Source: Mycobacterium sp. IS-836 (lineage in GTDB: Bacteria > Actinomycetota > Actinomycetes > Mycobacteriales > Mycobacteriaceae). From it: 64,000 nt of DNA. A model generated the notes under the pieces. The model made no database searches and had not been told where the DNA came from. It worked only from the letters and a program-made list of their open reading frames with translations. Positions 18,280 through 26,010 of this stretch are shown piece by piece. Positions within the stretch are counted from its first letter, which is position 1. Each line of letters opens with the position of its first letter. Where the stretch lies: contig NZ_MBEU01000002.1 of the NCBI RefSeq assembly GCF_001954275.1, positions 62,001 through 126,000 on the forward strand, written 5' to 3'. Made by a program: the position numbers and the translations under genes.

Positions 18280-18906
18280 ATGACCGCCACGCCGTCGCAG
18301 CTCGGGCGTCCGGTGGGCGCAAACGCCAAGCAGACTCGCCGACGAATCATCACCGCGGCGATGCGCTGCGTGGGCGAGGTCGGCTATTCGCAAGCGACGA
18401 TCCGCGAAATCGCCCGCGCGGCCGACATGACCAGCGGCAGCCTGTATCACTACTTTCCCAACAAATCGGAACTGATCAAGGCAACGATCTCGGCCCGGGC
18501 CGACGCGTCCATGCCCCGCCTGCGGCAGGCCGCGCAACGCCCGGGCAATGTCATCGACCGAATCGAAGCGGTGCTCGACGAGTGCGGACAACTGATGCGC
18601 GAGTACCCGGACCTCGCCGCGTTCGAATGGGCGATCCGGGCGGAAAACGTCATGGCTTCGGGTGAGCGGGAAGCGCAAAATACCGGCTTCGAGACGTTCC
18701 GCGAGATTATCCGGGGCATGGTCGACGAGGCAGACCGCCGCGGCGAGCTCGCCGACAGCCCCGACCCGCGAGCCACCGTCGAGGCGATTTATGCGCTCGT
18801 CTACGGACTGACGGAGCTGGCCGCCACCCTTTCGGCCGAGGAGTACCAGGCCGCCCTGAGTTCGGCCAAGGTGCTGGTCAGGGGCGCGCTGTTTGGTCGG
18901 TCGTAG
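18280..18906 (+). CDS. TetR-family regulator, paralogue B
   Basis: A 208-residue TetR protein that starts at the ATG behind a good GGAGG. Residues 20-65 match paralogue A almost fully through the HTH (CVGEVGYSQATIREIARAAD, TSGSLYHYFPNKSEL), while the ligand-binding half is diverged. It lies upstream of, and in the same direction as, the BVMO pair at 18973-22352, from which it is separated by 66 bases with a second dyad. It is therefore the likeliest regulator of the monooxygenase operon. A duplication followed by ligand-domain divergence explains the pair. Confidence 0.87.
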   Translation: MTATPSQLGRPVGANAKQTRRRIITAAMRCVGEVGYSQATIREIARAADMTSGSLYHYFPNKSELIKATISARADASMPRLRQAAQRPGNVIDRIEAVLDECGQLMREYPDLAAFEWAIRAENVMASGEREAQNTGFETFREIIRGMVDEADRRGELADSPDPRATVEAIYALVYGLTELAATLSAEEYQAALSSAKVLVRGALFGRS

Positions 18907-18912
18907 CGATCT

Positions 18913-18929
18913 GCTTGATATGATCAAGC
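18913..18929. promoter_or_regulatory. Dyad upstream of the BVMO operon
   Basis: GCTTGAT-ATG-ATCAAGC is a perfect 7-bp inverted repeat, 6 bases after the tetR stop and about 43 bases before the BVMO start. No U-tract follows, so an operator is more likely than an intrinsic terminator. Its sequence differs from the TetR palindrome at 18231-18248, so it may belong to another regulator. Confidence 0.45.
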
Positions 18930-18972
18930 GATTGATTATAGAGTCGGGCTCACCTAGAGCGGAGCCGAGACC

Positions 18973-20781
18973 TTGACCGAGACCGTGGGGTGCGCGTTCG
19001 ACGTCGATGCCCTGCGGCAGAAATACGCCGCGGAGCGGGCCCGGCGGCTCCGGCCCGACGGGATTGCCCAGTATGTGGAGATCGCCGGCGAGTTCGCCCG
19101 GTTCGGCGACGACCCCTGGGTGGACGGCACGTTCGCGCGCGAGCCGCTGCGCGACCAGGTGGATGTGGCGATCATCGGTGCGGGTTTCGGAGGGCTGCTG
19201 ACCGGCGTACGGCTGCGTCAACTCGGCGTGCAAAGTATCCGGTTGATCGACAGGGCGGCCGACGTGGGCGGCACCTGGTATTGGAACCGCTATCCGGGCA
19301 TCGCCTGCGATGTCGAGTCCTACGTGTACATGCCGCTGCTGGAGGAGCTCGGCTACGTCCCCACCGAAAAATACGCCAAGGGGCCCGAGATCTTCGCGCA
19401 CTGCCAGCGCATCGCCGAGCGCTACGACCTGTACCGCGATGCCTGCCTACAGACGGATGTGCACGAGATCCGTTGGGACGGAGCAAGTTCGCGGTGGATC
19501 ATCCGCACCGACCGGGGCGACGAGATGCGGGCCCGGTTCGTATCGATGGCCAACGGGTATCAGGCGAAACCCAAGCTGCCCGGCATCCCGGGGATCGGCG
19601 CCTTCAACGGGAAGGCGTTTCACACCAGCAGGTGGGACTACGACTACACCGGCGCGAAGCTGGAGAATCTCGCCGGTAAGCGTGTCGGGATCATCGGTAC
19701 CGGCGCGACGGCGATCCAGTGTGTGCCGCACTTGGCCGCGGCCGCGCAGCGGCTCTACGTCTTCCAGCGCACACCCTCGTCGGTGGACGTGCGGGCCAAC
19801 CGGCCCACGGATCCGCAGTGGGCCAGCACATTACAGCCGGGCTGGCAGCGCGAGCGGATTCAGAACTTCCAGATCCTGACGGCCGGCGGGCAGGCACCTG
19901 AAGACCTCGTCGCCGATGCCTGGACGAGCATCACCCGCAAACTTCCGGTAATGCGCCATGACGGCAGTGACCTGCAAGGGGCGGCCGACCCCGAACAGCG
20001 GACCCGTGACATCGAGATCGCCGACTTCGCCAAGATGGAGGAGATCCGGGCGCGCGTCGATGACATCGTCGTCGACCGCGTCACCGCTGAGTCGCTCAAA
20101 CCCTGGTACGGGTACTTCTGCAAACGGCCCTGCTTTCACGACGAATATCTGCAAGCGTTCAACCGCGACAACGTCGCATTGGTGGACACCCGGGGCCGCG
20201 GAGTGGAACGCATCACCGAGTCCGGCGTCGTCGTCGACGGGGTTTCGTACGACCTCGACTGTCTCATCTTCGCAACGGGTTTCGAGGTGGGCACCGACTA
20301 CTGCCGCCGCACCGGGTTCGAGCTGATCGGCCGCGACGGCGTCACGCTGACCCAACGGTGGGACGACGGCGTCCGCACGTTTCAGGGGCTGTGCGCCAAC
20401 GGTTTTCCGAACTGCTTCATCGAAAGCATCGCCCAGGCGGGCCTCACGGTGAACTTTCCCTACCTGCTCGACGTGCAGGCGACCCACGTTGCATGGATCA
20501 TCGCGTGGGCCCTGGAACACGATGCCATCGAAGTCGAGGCGTCACCCGGCGCCGAGGCCGCCTGGGTGGACACGGTCGTCGCCCGGTCGGTCGCAAGCGC
20601 CGAGCGCGCCAGGACGTGCACGCCCGGCTACTACAACCGCGAGGGAAAAGCGGACGCCAAGACCCGGCAGGGCAGCTTCTTCTTCGGCGCACCCACGGAG
20701 TACGCCGACATCTTGGAGAAGTGGCGCGCCGCAGGGGATTTGGACGGCCTCGAGATTCGCGGTCCGGGGGACGCGTGGTGA
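18973..20781 (+). CDS. Baeyer-Villiger monooxygenase, large-ring/cyclododecanone type
   Basis: A 602-residue flavoprotein that inserts oxygen next to a ketone to give an ester or lactone, using FAD and NADPH. FAD-binding GAGFGG at 69-74, the BVMO fingerprint FNGKAFHTSRW at 211-221 and the NADPH motif GTGATA at 242-247 are all intact. The N-terminal extension (DVDALRQKYAAERARRLRP) is shared with the second BVMO at 61543 and is typical of the roughly 600-residue group acting on large-ring ketones. The start is TTG at 18973, behind GGAG. The stop overlaps the next monooxygenase gene, so the two are co-expressed. Confidence 0.88.
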   Translation: MTETVGCAFDVDALRQKYAAERARRLRPDGIAQYVEIAGEFARFGDDPWVDGTFAREPLRDQVDVAIIGAGFGGLLTGVRLRQLGVQSIRLIDRAADVGGTWYWNRYPGIACDVESYVYMPLLEELGYVPTEKYAKGPEIFAHCQRIAERYDLYRDACLQTDVHEIRWDGASSRWIIRTDRGDEMRARFVSMANGYQAKPKLPGIPGIGAFNGKAFHTSRWDYDYTGAKLENLAGKRVGIIGTGATAIQCVPHLAAAAQRLYVFQRTPSSVDVRANRPTDPQWASTLQPGWQRERIQNFQILTAGGQAPEDLVADAWTSITRKLPVMRHDGSDLQGAADPEQRTRDIEIADFAKMEEIRARVDDIVVDRVTAESLKPWYGYFCKRPCFHDEYLQAFNRDNVALVDTRGRGVERITESGVVVDGVSYDLDCLIFATGFEVGTDYCRRTGFELIGRDGVTLTQRWDDGVRTFQGLCANGFPNCFIESIAQAGLTVNFPYLLDVQATHVAWIIAWALEHDAIEVEASPGAEAAWVDTVVARSVASAERARTCTPGYYNREGKADAKTRQGSFFFGAPTEYADILEKWRAAGDLDGLEIRGPGDAW

Positions 20782-22352
20782 CGCGTCGCAGACGCTACGT
20801 CGTCGGGCGGATCAGAGCGGCGACTCGGCGTCGACGCTCTCCGAAGGTCGCGATCATCGGCGCGGGTTTCGGCGGCCTCGCCACGGCGGTGGCGTTGCGC
20901 CGTGCCGGCATCGACGACTTGGTGATCATCGAGGCCGACGACGGCATCGGTGGGACCTGGCGCCGTAACACCTATCCCGGCGCCGCCTGCGATATCCAGA
21001 GCCACTTGTATTCTTTTTCGTTCGCGCCCAACAAATCCTGGAGCCGCACCTACGCCCGGCAGCCGGAGATTCTGGCCTACCTGGAGTCGGTCGCCGACAA
21101 CTTCGACTTGCGGCGCCACCTGATGCTCGGCACCAGGGTGCGCACGGTGCGCTGGAATGCCGACACCTGGCGGTGGGACTGCCAGGTGGACCGCGCCGGG
21201 CAGACCGCAACCGTGTCGGCCGACGCCGTGGTTTGCGCGGTCGGCCTGTTCGGCTGCATCAAGCTTCCCGACATCGAAGGCGTCGCCGACTTCAACGGTG
21301 CGCTGATGCACACCGCACGATGGGATCACGGCATCGAGTTGGCGGGCAAGCAGGTCGCGGTGATCGGCACCGGCGCCAGCGGAGTGCAGGTCGTTCCCGA
21401 ACTGGCCAAGATCGCCGACCGCCTCGTTGTGTTTCAGCGCACGCCGCCGTGGATGGTGCCCAAGGACGACCGTCCCTACAGCGCAAGCGAATTGGCGCGA
21501 TTTCGGCGCAACCCGGTGGCGATGCGTCGCACCCGGTGGCAGATCTGGAAATTCCAGCACGACAACACCGCCACGTTTGCCGACGACCCGATCGTGGCGG
21601 CCCGCTCACACGTCGCGACATCGTTCCTGGAGCGCACCGTGGACGACGCGCGCTTGCGCCGCGCGCTGACACCGGATTATCCCTTCCGCTGCAAGCGGGT
21701 CCTGTTGGGCGACGACTATTACCGCGCGTTGCAGCAGCCCAACGTCGAGCTCGTCACCGACCCCATCGAGCGCATCACCGAGACGTCGGTGCTCACCGCG
21801 GCCGGAGACGCCGTCGACGTCGATGCGATCGTGCTGGCCACCGGATTCGAGACGTCGAGTTACCTCGCGGGCATCGACGTGATCGGGGTCGGCGGGCAGA
21901 GTCTGCACGAACGGTGGGGATCCGACCCCAGCGCCTACTTGGGTGTGGCCGTCGGTGGATTCCCGAACTTCTTCATGCTCTATGGCCCCAACACCAACCA
22001 GGGCGGCAACTCGATCGTCTACATCCTGGAGGCGGCAGCGCGCCTAGTGGCCAGCGCGGTGAGCAGGGTGGCGCGCCGAGGCGGATACGTCGATGTGCAC
22101 CCGGAGGCCGAAAAGCGCTACAACGACCGGCTTTCCGCGGACCTCGAGCGCACCATCTGGACGCAGTGCGACAGCTACTTTCGTTCGCCCACGGGACGCA
22201 TCGTCACCCAATGGCCGTACACCGAGCTGGAGTACGCCCGGCGCACCTGGCGGCTGCGGCCGCGGGACTGGGTGCACCGCACCGGGCCGGCCCCGGGTCG
22301 CCGGCCGCAGGCGGACGCGGGACAGCGCGCGTTTGCCGGCGCGGCCGACTGA
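20778..22352 (+). CDS. Second flavin monooxygenase of the BVMO/FMO class
   Basis: A 524-residue protein with GAGFGG at 28-33, a fingerprint FNGALMHTARW at 172-182 that fits FxGxxxHxxxW, and a second nucleotide motif GTGASG. The GTG at 20778 overlaps the preceding stop (GTGA). It lacks the long N-terminal extension of its partner and belongs to the shorter EtaA-like BVMO group (NPGxxxNQGGNSIVYILE type C-terminus). The very basic N-terminus (MTRRRRYVVGRIRAATRRRR) is unusual and might attach it to the membrane surface or mark a start further downstream. Two BVMOs in one operon suggest two successive oxidations or different substrates. Confidence 0.85.
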   Translation: MTRRRRYVVGRIRAATRRRRSPKVAIIGAGFGGLATAVALRRAGIDDLVIIEADDGIGGTWRRNTYPGAACDIQSHLYSFSFAPNKSWSRTYARQPEILAYLESVADNFDLRRHLMLGTRVRTVRWNADTWRWDCQVDRAGQTATVSADAVVCAVGLFGCIKLPDIEGVADFNGALMHTARWDHGIELAGKQVAVIGTGASGVQVVPELAKIADRLVVFQRTPPWMVPKDDRPYSASELARFRRNPVAMRRTRWQIWKFQHDNTATFADDPIVAARSHVATSFLERTVDDARLRRALTPDYPFRCKRVLLGDDYYRALQQPNVELVTDPIERITETSVLTAAGDAVDVDAIVLATGFETSSYLAGIDVIGVGGQSLHERWGSDPSAYLGVAVGGFPNFFMLYGPNTNQGGNSIVYILEAAARLVASAVSRVARRGGYVDVHPEAEKRYNDRLSADLERTIWTQCDSYFRSPTGRIVTQWPYTELEYARRTWRLRPRDWVHRTGPAPGRRPQADAGQRAFAGAAD

Positions 22353-22365
22353 GATCGGTGACTTC

Positions 22366-23184
22366 CTAGCTGGCGCTGCCCGCCTTGATTGCGGCGATGA
22401 CCCCGCCGTCGACGAGCAGGTCGGTGCCGGTGATGAACGAGGCGTCCGGCCCCAGCAAAAACGCGGTGGCGGCGGCGATGTCCTCCGGAGTTCCCAGGCG
22501 ACCGGTCGCTGACATGGCCACCATCGCTCGCATGCCGTCACCGACGGGAGAGGCCAGCTCCTGCTGGCCCATGGGTGTGGAAATGACGCCGGGACTGATC
22601 GAGTTGATGCGGGCGCCCCGCCGTCCCCAGTGGGCGCTGGCGGCGCGGACGCGAATGTGGTTGGCCTGCTTGGCTATTGGATAAGCAAGGTTCGGGTCCG
22701 TGATGCCGCTGATGAAGTCCAGCTGCAGCAACTCGCTGGGCGGGTTGTGGGCGAGCGCACGCTCTTGGTCGGCGCCCATCGGCGGGAACATGTGGCCGGC
22801 CATGCTGGCGATCACGACGCCCGCGCCGCCCGGTGCGATGACCTCACCGAACTCGTCGAGAACCAGCGCGACGCCGAGCAGGTCGACGGCCAGGATCGCT
22901 TCGGCGGGGGCCTGCGACGGGGACAGCCCGGCGGTGTGAGCCACTTGCGTGACGCTGCCGAGCGACGCCGCGTACTCGGCGAGCCCGTGCACGGATTCCG
23001 CCGACGCGACATCGACGCTGCGGCTTTCGACGTGATGGCCGTCCGCGGTCAGCGATTCGGCCACCGCCACCAGCGTTTCGTCGCTGTAGTCGGCGAGCAG
23101 CACGGTCTTGCCGGCACCCAGGCGCCGTGCAATCGCTTGGCCCATGCCGCCCACGCCGATGACGGTCAACACTTCTCGAGCCAC
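22366..23184 (-). CDS. SDR oxidoreductase, atypical cofactor loop
   Basis: A 272-residue SDR with the cofactor loop VGGMGQAIA instead of the usual TGxxxGxG, as seen in a subgroup of actinobacterial SDRs. Tyr and Lys of the active site are present in YPIAKQAN and the C-terminal TGTDLLVDGGVIAA is typical. The expected NAG motif reads HTAGL, which is atypical. The start is GTG at 23184; no ATG is available nearby upstream. It follows the cation-exchanger gene after 59 bases in the same direction and its end faces the BVMO operon. The substrate is unknown. Confidence 0.82.
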   Translation of the reverse strand: MAREVLTVIGVGGMGQAIARRLGAGKTVLLADYSDETLVAVAESLTADGHHVESRSVDVASAESVHGLAEYAASLGSVTQVAHTAGLSPSQAPAEAILAVDLLGVALVLDEFGEVIAPGGAGVVIASMAGHMFPPMGADQERALAHNPPSELLQLDFISGITDPNLAYPIAKQANHIRVRAASAHWGRRGARINSISPGVISTPMGQQELASPVGDGMRAMVAMSATGRLGTPEDIAAATAFLLGPDASFITGTDLLVDGGVIAAIKAGSAS

Positions 23185-23243
23185 GGCCGCTCCATCCGAG
23201 TCGTTGCTAGTCAGGCGCGATGGTATCCAAGAGATCGCGCCTC

Positions 23244-24536
23244 CTAGGTCGCGGCTCCGGAACCCTCCAACGAAGGGTGACCGCCGTGGCGGATGGCCTT
23301 CCCGATGAACGGCGCCCGAATGGTGGCAGCCAGGTGGTGGCGATTGATGATCAGCCCCGCGATGGCCACCACCGTGTAGACAACGCAAAGCAACAACCGG
23401 CCCTGGGTCGAGGCGATCGGGAACTGGACGGCGAACAACCCCAGCAGCGCCCAGGCCGCCGCCCGGTGGAAGCGCAGCGCCAGGATGAGGGCGACGCCCA
23501 TCAGGGTTTGGGTGGCGGTGAGGAGCACCTCTTCGATCTGGCGGGAGTCGAGCTCCAGGGAGAATCCGCCGCCCCCCAGCAGGTGCGACACCGGCAAGGA
23601 TCCAATCAACAGCGTCCATTGGTTGACCTTGGACGAGATCAGCGTGGCGATGGCCGCCGTGCCCTTGCCGCGGGCGGCGAAGATGGTCGCGATGATGAAC
23701 TCGGGCGCTTCGGAGGCCAAGGGGGCGAGCCACTGAACCAGCAGGAAGCGGTCGACGCCCAACTCGGTGCCCGCCGCGACGAGATTGTCGGCGAATGGTT
23801 TGGCGCACAGCAGAATTACCGCGCCGGACGCCGCGAAGAGGCCGACGACGGTGATCCGCCGACGGCGGTCGGGCAGCCCACCGAGCGCGGCGGCGGTACC
23901 GATCAGGTCGGGCTCTTCCACCTCGCCGTGGCTGACTTTGTAGAGGTAGAAGCCGAACCAGGCCAACAGCACCAGCCCGAGAGCCAGGTGGATTTGGCCG
24001 ATCGCGGGTATCGCGAAAGCGATCACACCCGCAATCAGCAGGAAGCCGAGTTCGACGCGATTGGCCGGTGCCAGCCGCAAGGCGGCAGCCTTGGCAACGC
24101 CGGCTTTGCGTGCCACCGCAATGCTGACCAGCACCACGACCGGCCAGCCCAGGCCCATCAGCAGCCGGTTGGATCCCGTCATGTTGGCCGCCGCGTACTG
24201 GGTGTAGTCCGGATTGTGGCCGGAGACGTACGCGTAGTAGAGGTCGACGGCGTACTCGGGCAGCACCGCGATCAACGCCAGGATCGCGATCGCAAGCCCG
24301 CCGGAAACATCGATCTGCGCGGCTTCGGCCGCCCACGCCAGGACGAAACTGGCCGCCACCACCGCGGCCCCGAAAATCAGCAGGGCGGCGACGGGGTCCG
24401 GATGCAGGCCGACGATTCGCACCACTACCGCCGGCACGATGAACAGCGTGGTGAGGACAGCCGAGCGGGTCAGCGTGCGGCGCGGCGAGCGTGCCGCCGT
24501 CGCGGCGCGGGCAGGCGGCCTGCCAGTTGCGAGCAT
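23244..24536 (-). CDS. CaCA-family sodium/calcium (cation/proton) exchanger
   Basis: A 430-residue membrane transporter with about ten hydrophobic segments. The two inverted alpha-repeats of the cation/Ca exchanger superfamily are visible: GGLAIAILALIAVLPEYAVD and, in the second half, WLAPLASEAPEFIIATIFAA, each holding the acidic residue (Glu in LPE and APE) that binds the cation. The start ATG at 24536 follows GAAGGATGAC, a good ribosome site. The long 244-base upstream region folds into a structured leader (see 24612-24694), so ion-dependent control at RNA level is possible. Ion and direction cannot be told from sequence. Confidence 0.88.
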   Translation of the reverse strand: MLATGRPPARAATAARSPRRTLTRSAVLTTLFIVPAVVVRIVGLHPDPVAALLIFGAAVVAASFVLAWAAEAAQIDVSGGLAIAILALIAVLPEYAVDLYYAYVSGHNPDYTQYAAANMTGSNRLLMGLGWPVVVLVSIAVARKAGVAKAAALRLAPANRVELGFLLIAGVIAFAIPAIGQIHLALGLVLLAWFGFYLYKVSHGEVEEPDLIGTAAALGGLPDRRRRITVVGLFAASGAVILLCAKPFADNLVAAGTELGVDRFLLVQWLAPLASEAPEFIIATIFAARGKGTAAIATLISSKVNQWTLLIGSLPVSHLLGGGGFSLELDSRQIEEVLLTATQTLMGVALILALRFHRAAAWALLGLFAVQFPIASTQGRLLLCVVYTVVAIAGLIINRHHLAATIRAPFIGKAIRHGGHPSLEGSGAAT

Positions 24537-24611
24537 GTCATCCTTCGGTCCGGAGGTGCCGATCACTGGTCTTACTTCGGCTCGCGGGCCGGGCGAACTG
24601 CTTTCCAAAAC

Positions 24612-24694
24612 TACCCGACGGTGTCCGCGCCAGCAACGTCGCGGACGAGTGAGGCAACGCGCCCCATCGGCAGTCTTTGCTGGCCAGTCGGGTA
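24612..24694 (-). promoter_or_regulatory. Structured leader RNA of the exchanger gene, possible riboswitch
   Basis: Reading the minus strand as RNA, UACCCGAC (24694-24687) pairs with GUCGGGUA (24619-24612), 8 bp, closing the element. Inside, GUCCGCG (24646-24640) and CGCGGAC (24629-24623) make a 7-bp hairpin with a 10-base loop. The loop bases UUGCUGG (24636-24630) are fully complementary to CCAGCAA (24683-24677) next to the closing stem, giving a 7-bp pseudoknot. It ends 75 bases before the ATG. I do not recognise a known riboswitch class. Confidence 0.5.
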
Positions 24695-24770
24695 AATAAA
24701 AAGTTCGGACACGCTGATCCGTAATTTTGGCAAACCTGCGCGTGGTGTGTGTGGTGCGGTTTTGCACCAC
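24694..24770 (-). terminator. Probable stop region of the ADH-SnoaL-SDR operon
   Basis: On the minus strand, 11 bases after the SDR stop, GTGGTGC and GCACCAC (24770-24751) form a 7-bp hairpin. A second, weaker stem (24721-24706) is followed by AAC and then UUUUUAUUU, the only U-rich run here. Together they look like an intrinsic terminator, though the second stem is short. Confidence 0.4.
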
Positions 24771-24780
24771 CGATGGCTCG

Positions 24781-25596
24781 CTATCCGGGTCCCATCGCCG
24801 CGGCGGCGGCCTGGGTGAAGAGATCGACGAGCTGGTTGCGGGTCAGCGAGGCCATCATCTGCTGGGCGGCGCGCATGTCTTCGCCCACGATCCAGGTGGG
24901 CCCGTTGGTGAGGTTGTCGAACGCCTCGGCGATGACGTCCTCCACGGCGGCCGCGCCGGGCGGGAGTGCGTCGGGTGAGTCGATCTGGCCGCGGCTGTAT
25001 TCGAGTTGCCGCAATGCCGGCGTGTTGGTCTTGCCCAGGATCAGGCCCAGGACGTCGACACCCTTGTCGTGCAGTTCGGCCCAGAGCGCTTCGGCGAAGA
25101 CCATGTCGAACGCCTTGGAGGCGCCGTAGACAACCATGTTCGGTCCGCCGGCGAATCCGGCGCCGGACCCGAAGATCACGATTCCGCCGCTGCCTCGCTC
25201 GACCATGGCGGGTGCGAAGTGGTGGCAGAGCCGCATCGGCATCATGCAGTTGCGATGCACCATCGCCTCGGCGGCCTCGATCGGATTAGCAAGGAACGGT
25301 TGGAAATTCGGGTCGCCACCCGCGCAGTACACGAGGAAGCCGATCTCCAGGTCGGAGGTGGCGGCCGCGATCGCCGCTGCCGCGTCGGGTTCCGCAAGAT
25401 CGACCGCAAGGGTTCGGGTTTGGACGGATGTTCGCGAGCTGATCTCGGCCGCGACCTGCTCGAGCACCGCCTGGCGTCGCGCCAGCAGCACGACGTTGAC
25501 GCCGCGCTCGGCAAGGCCCGCGGCGAACGCCGCGCCGACGCCGTCGGAGGCACCGGCGACGAGTGCCCACGGCCCGTACTTGGTTGCGAATGTCAT
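24781..25596 (-). CDS. SDR oxidoreductase, third gene of ADH operon
   Basis: A 271-residue SDR with GASDGVGAAFA as cofactor loop, the catalytic YGASK and a preceding SGAG region holding the Ser. The FLVYCAGGDPNFQPFL block in place of NNAG marks a variant actinobacterial subgroup that acts on hydrophobic alcohols or ketones. The ATG at 25596 directly abuts the SnoaL stop (25597), so ADH, SnoaL and this SDR form an operon. A hydrophobic or lipid substrate is likely given the ADH and SnoaL partners. Confidence 0.85.
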   Translation of the reverse strand: MTFATKYGPWALVAGASDGVGAAFAAGLAERGVNVVLLARRQAVLEQVAAEISSRTSVQTRTLAVDLAEPDAAAAIAAATSDLEIGFLVYCAGGDPNFQPFLANPIEAAEAMVHRNCMMPMRLCHHFAPAMVERGSGGIVIFGSGAGFAGGPNMVVYGASKAFDMVFAEALWAELHDKGVDVLGLILGKTNTPALRQLEYSRGQIDSPDALPPGAAAVEDVIAEAFDNLTNGPTWIVGEDMRAAQQMMASLTRNQLVDLFTQAAAAAMGPG

Positions 25597-26010
25597 CTAG
25601 TTGCTCCCCACCGCGGCGACACGTACGGAGGTGAAGCGGCGCCGCGCGATGCGCCACCCTTCGGCGGTCCGGACGATCTCGTCGTCGTAGAAACCCCACG
25701 CGTTGACGCCGGATTGGTTGTCGCCGAACATGATTACCGCATCGACGTAGGTGCGGGCCGAGGCCTTGTCGCCGTCGACCGCGATTACCTGGTTCGTCAG
25801 GCGATGAAGGGTATGACCCGCCATCGCGTGAGTCGTGTCCATGAACTCCGTGACGGCGTCGACTCCGTTCCATCTGCCGATCTCGCCGTAGTCGAGTTCG
25901 CAGTCGTCGGTGAACACGGTACGAAACAGCGGCCAGTCACGACGGTCGATCCCGGTGGCGTAGCGCACCAGCAGATCCGAAATGTCTTGGCGGTCCTCAC
26001 GTTCGGTCAC
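25597..26010 (-). CDS. SnoaL-like (NTF2-fold) protein
   Basis: A 137-residue NTF2-like protein. The opening DRQDISDLLVRYATGIDRRDW and FTDDCELDYGEIG is characteristic of the SnoaL-like family that includes steroid-isomerase-like and dehydratase-like enzymes. The GTG start overlaps the ADH stop (GTGA) and its own stop abuts the SDR start, so all three are translated together. It may isomerise or hydrate an intermediate made by the ADH. No exact substrate can be given. Confidence 0.83.
   Translation of the reverse strand: MTEREDRQDISDLLVRYATGIDRRDWPLFRTVFTDDCELDYGEIGRWNGVDAVTEFMDTTHAMAGHTLHRLTNQVIAVDGDKASARTYVDAVIMFGDNQSGVNAWGFYDDEIVRTAEGWRIARRRFTSVRVAAVGSN

Noticed and set aside
17587..19401. 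A 604-codon open frame on the minus strand, covering both TetR genes and part of the BVMO gene
   Set aside because: Only its last 205 codons look like a protein (TetR). The rest is an antisense shadow of the genes at 18280 and 18973, common in high-GC DNA.
22366..24336. A 656-codon open frame running through the exchanger gene into the SDR
   Set aside because: Only the part from the GTG at 23184 is SDR-like. The upstream part is antisense-frame noise within the exchanger gene, which has clear membrane repeats in its own frame.
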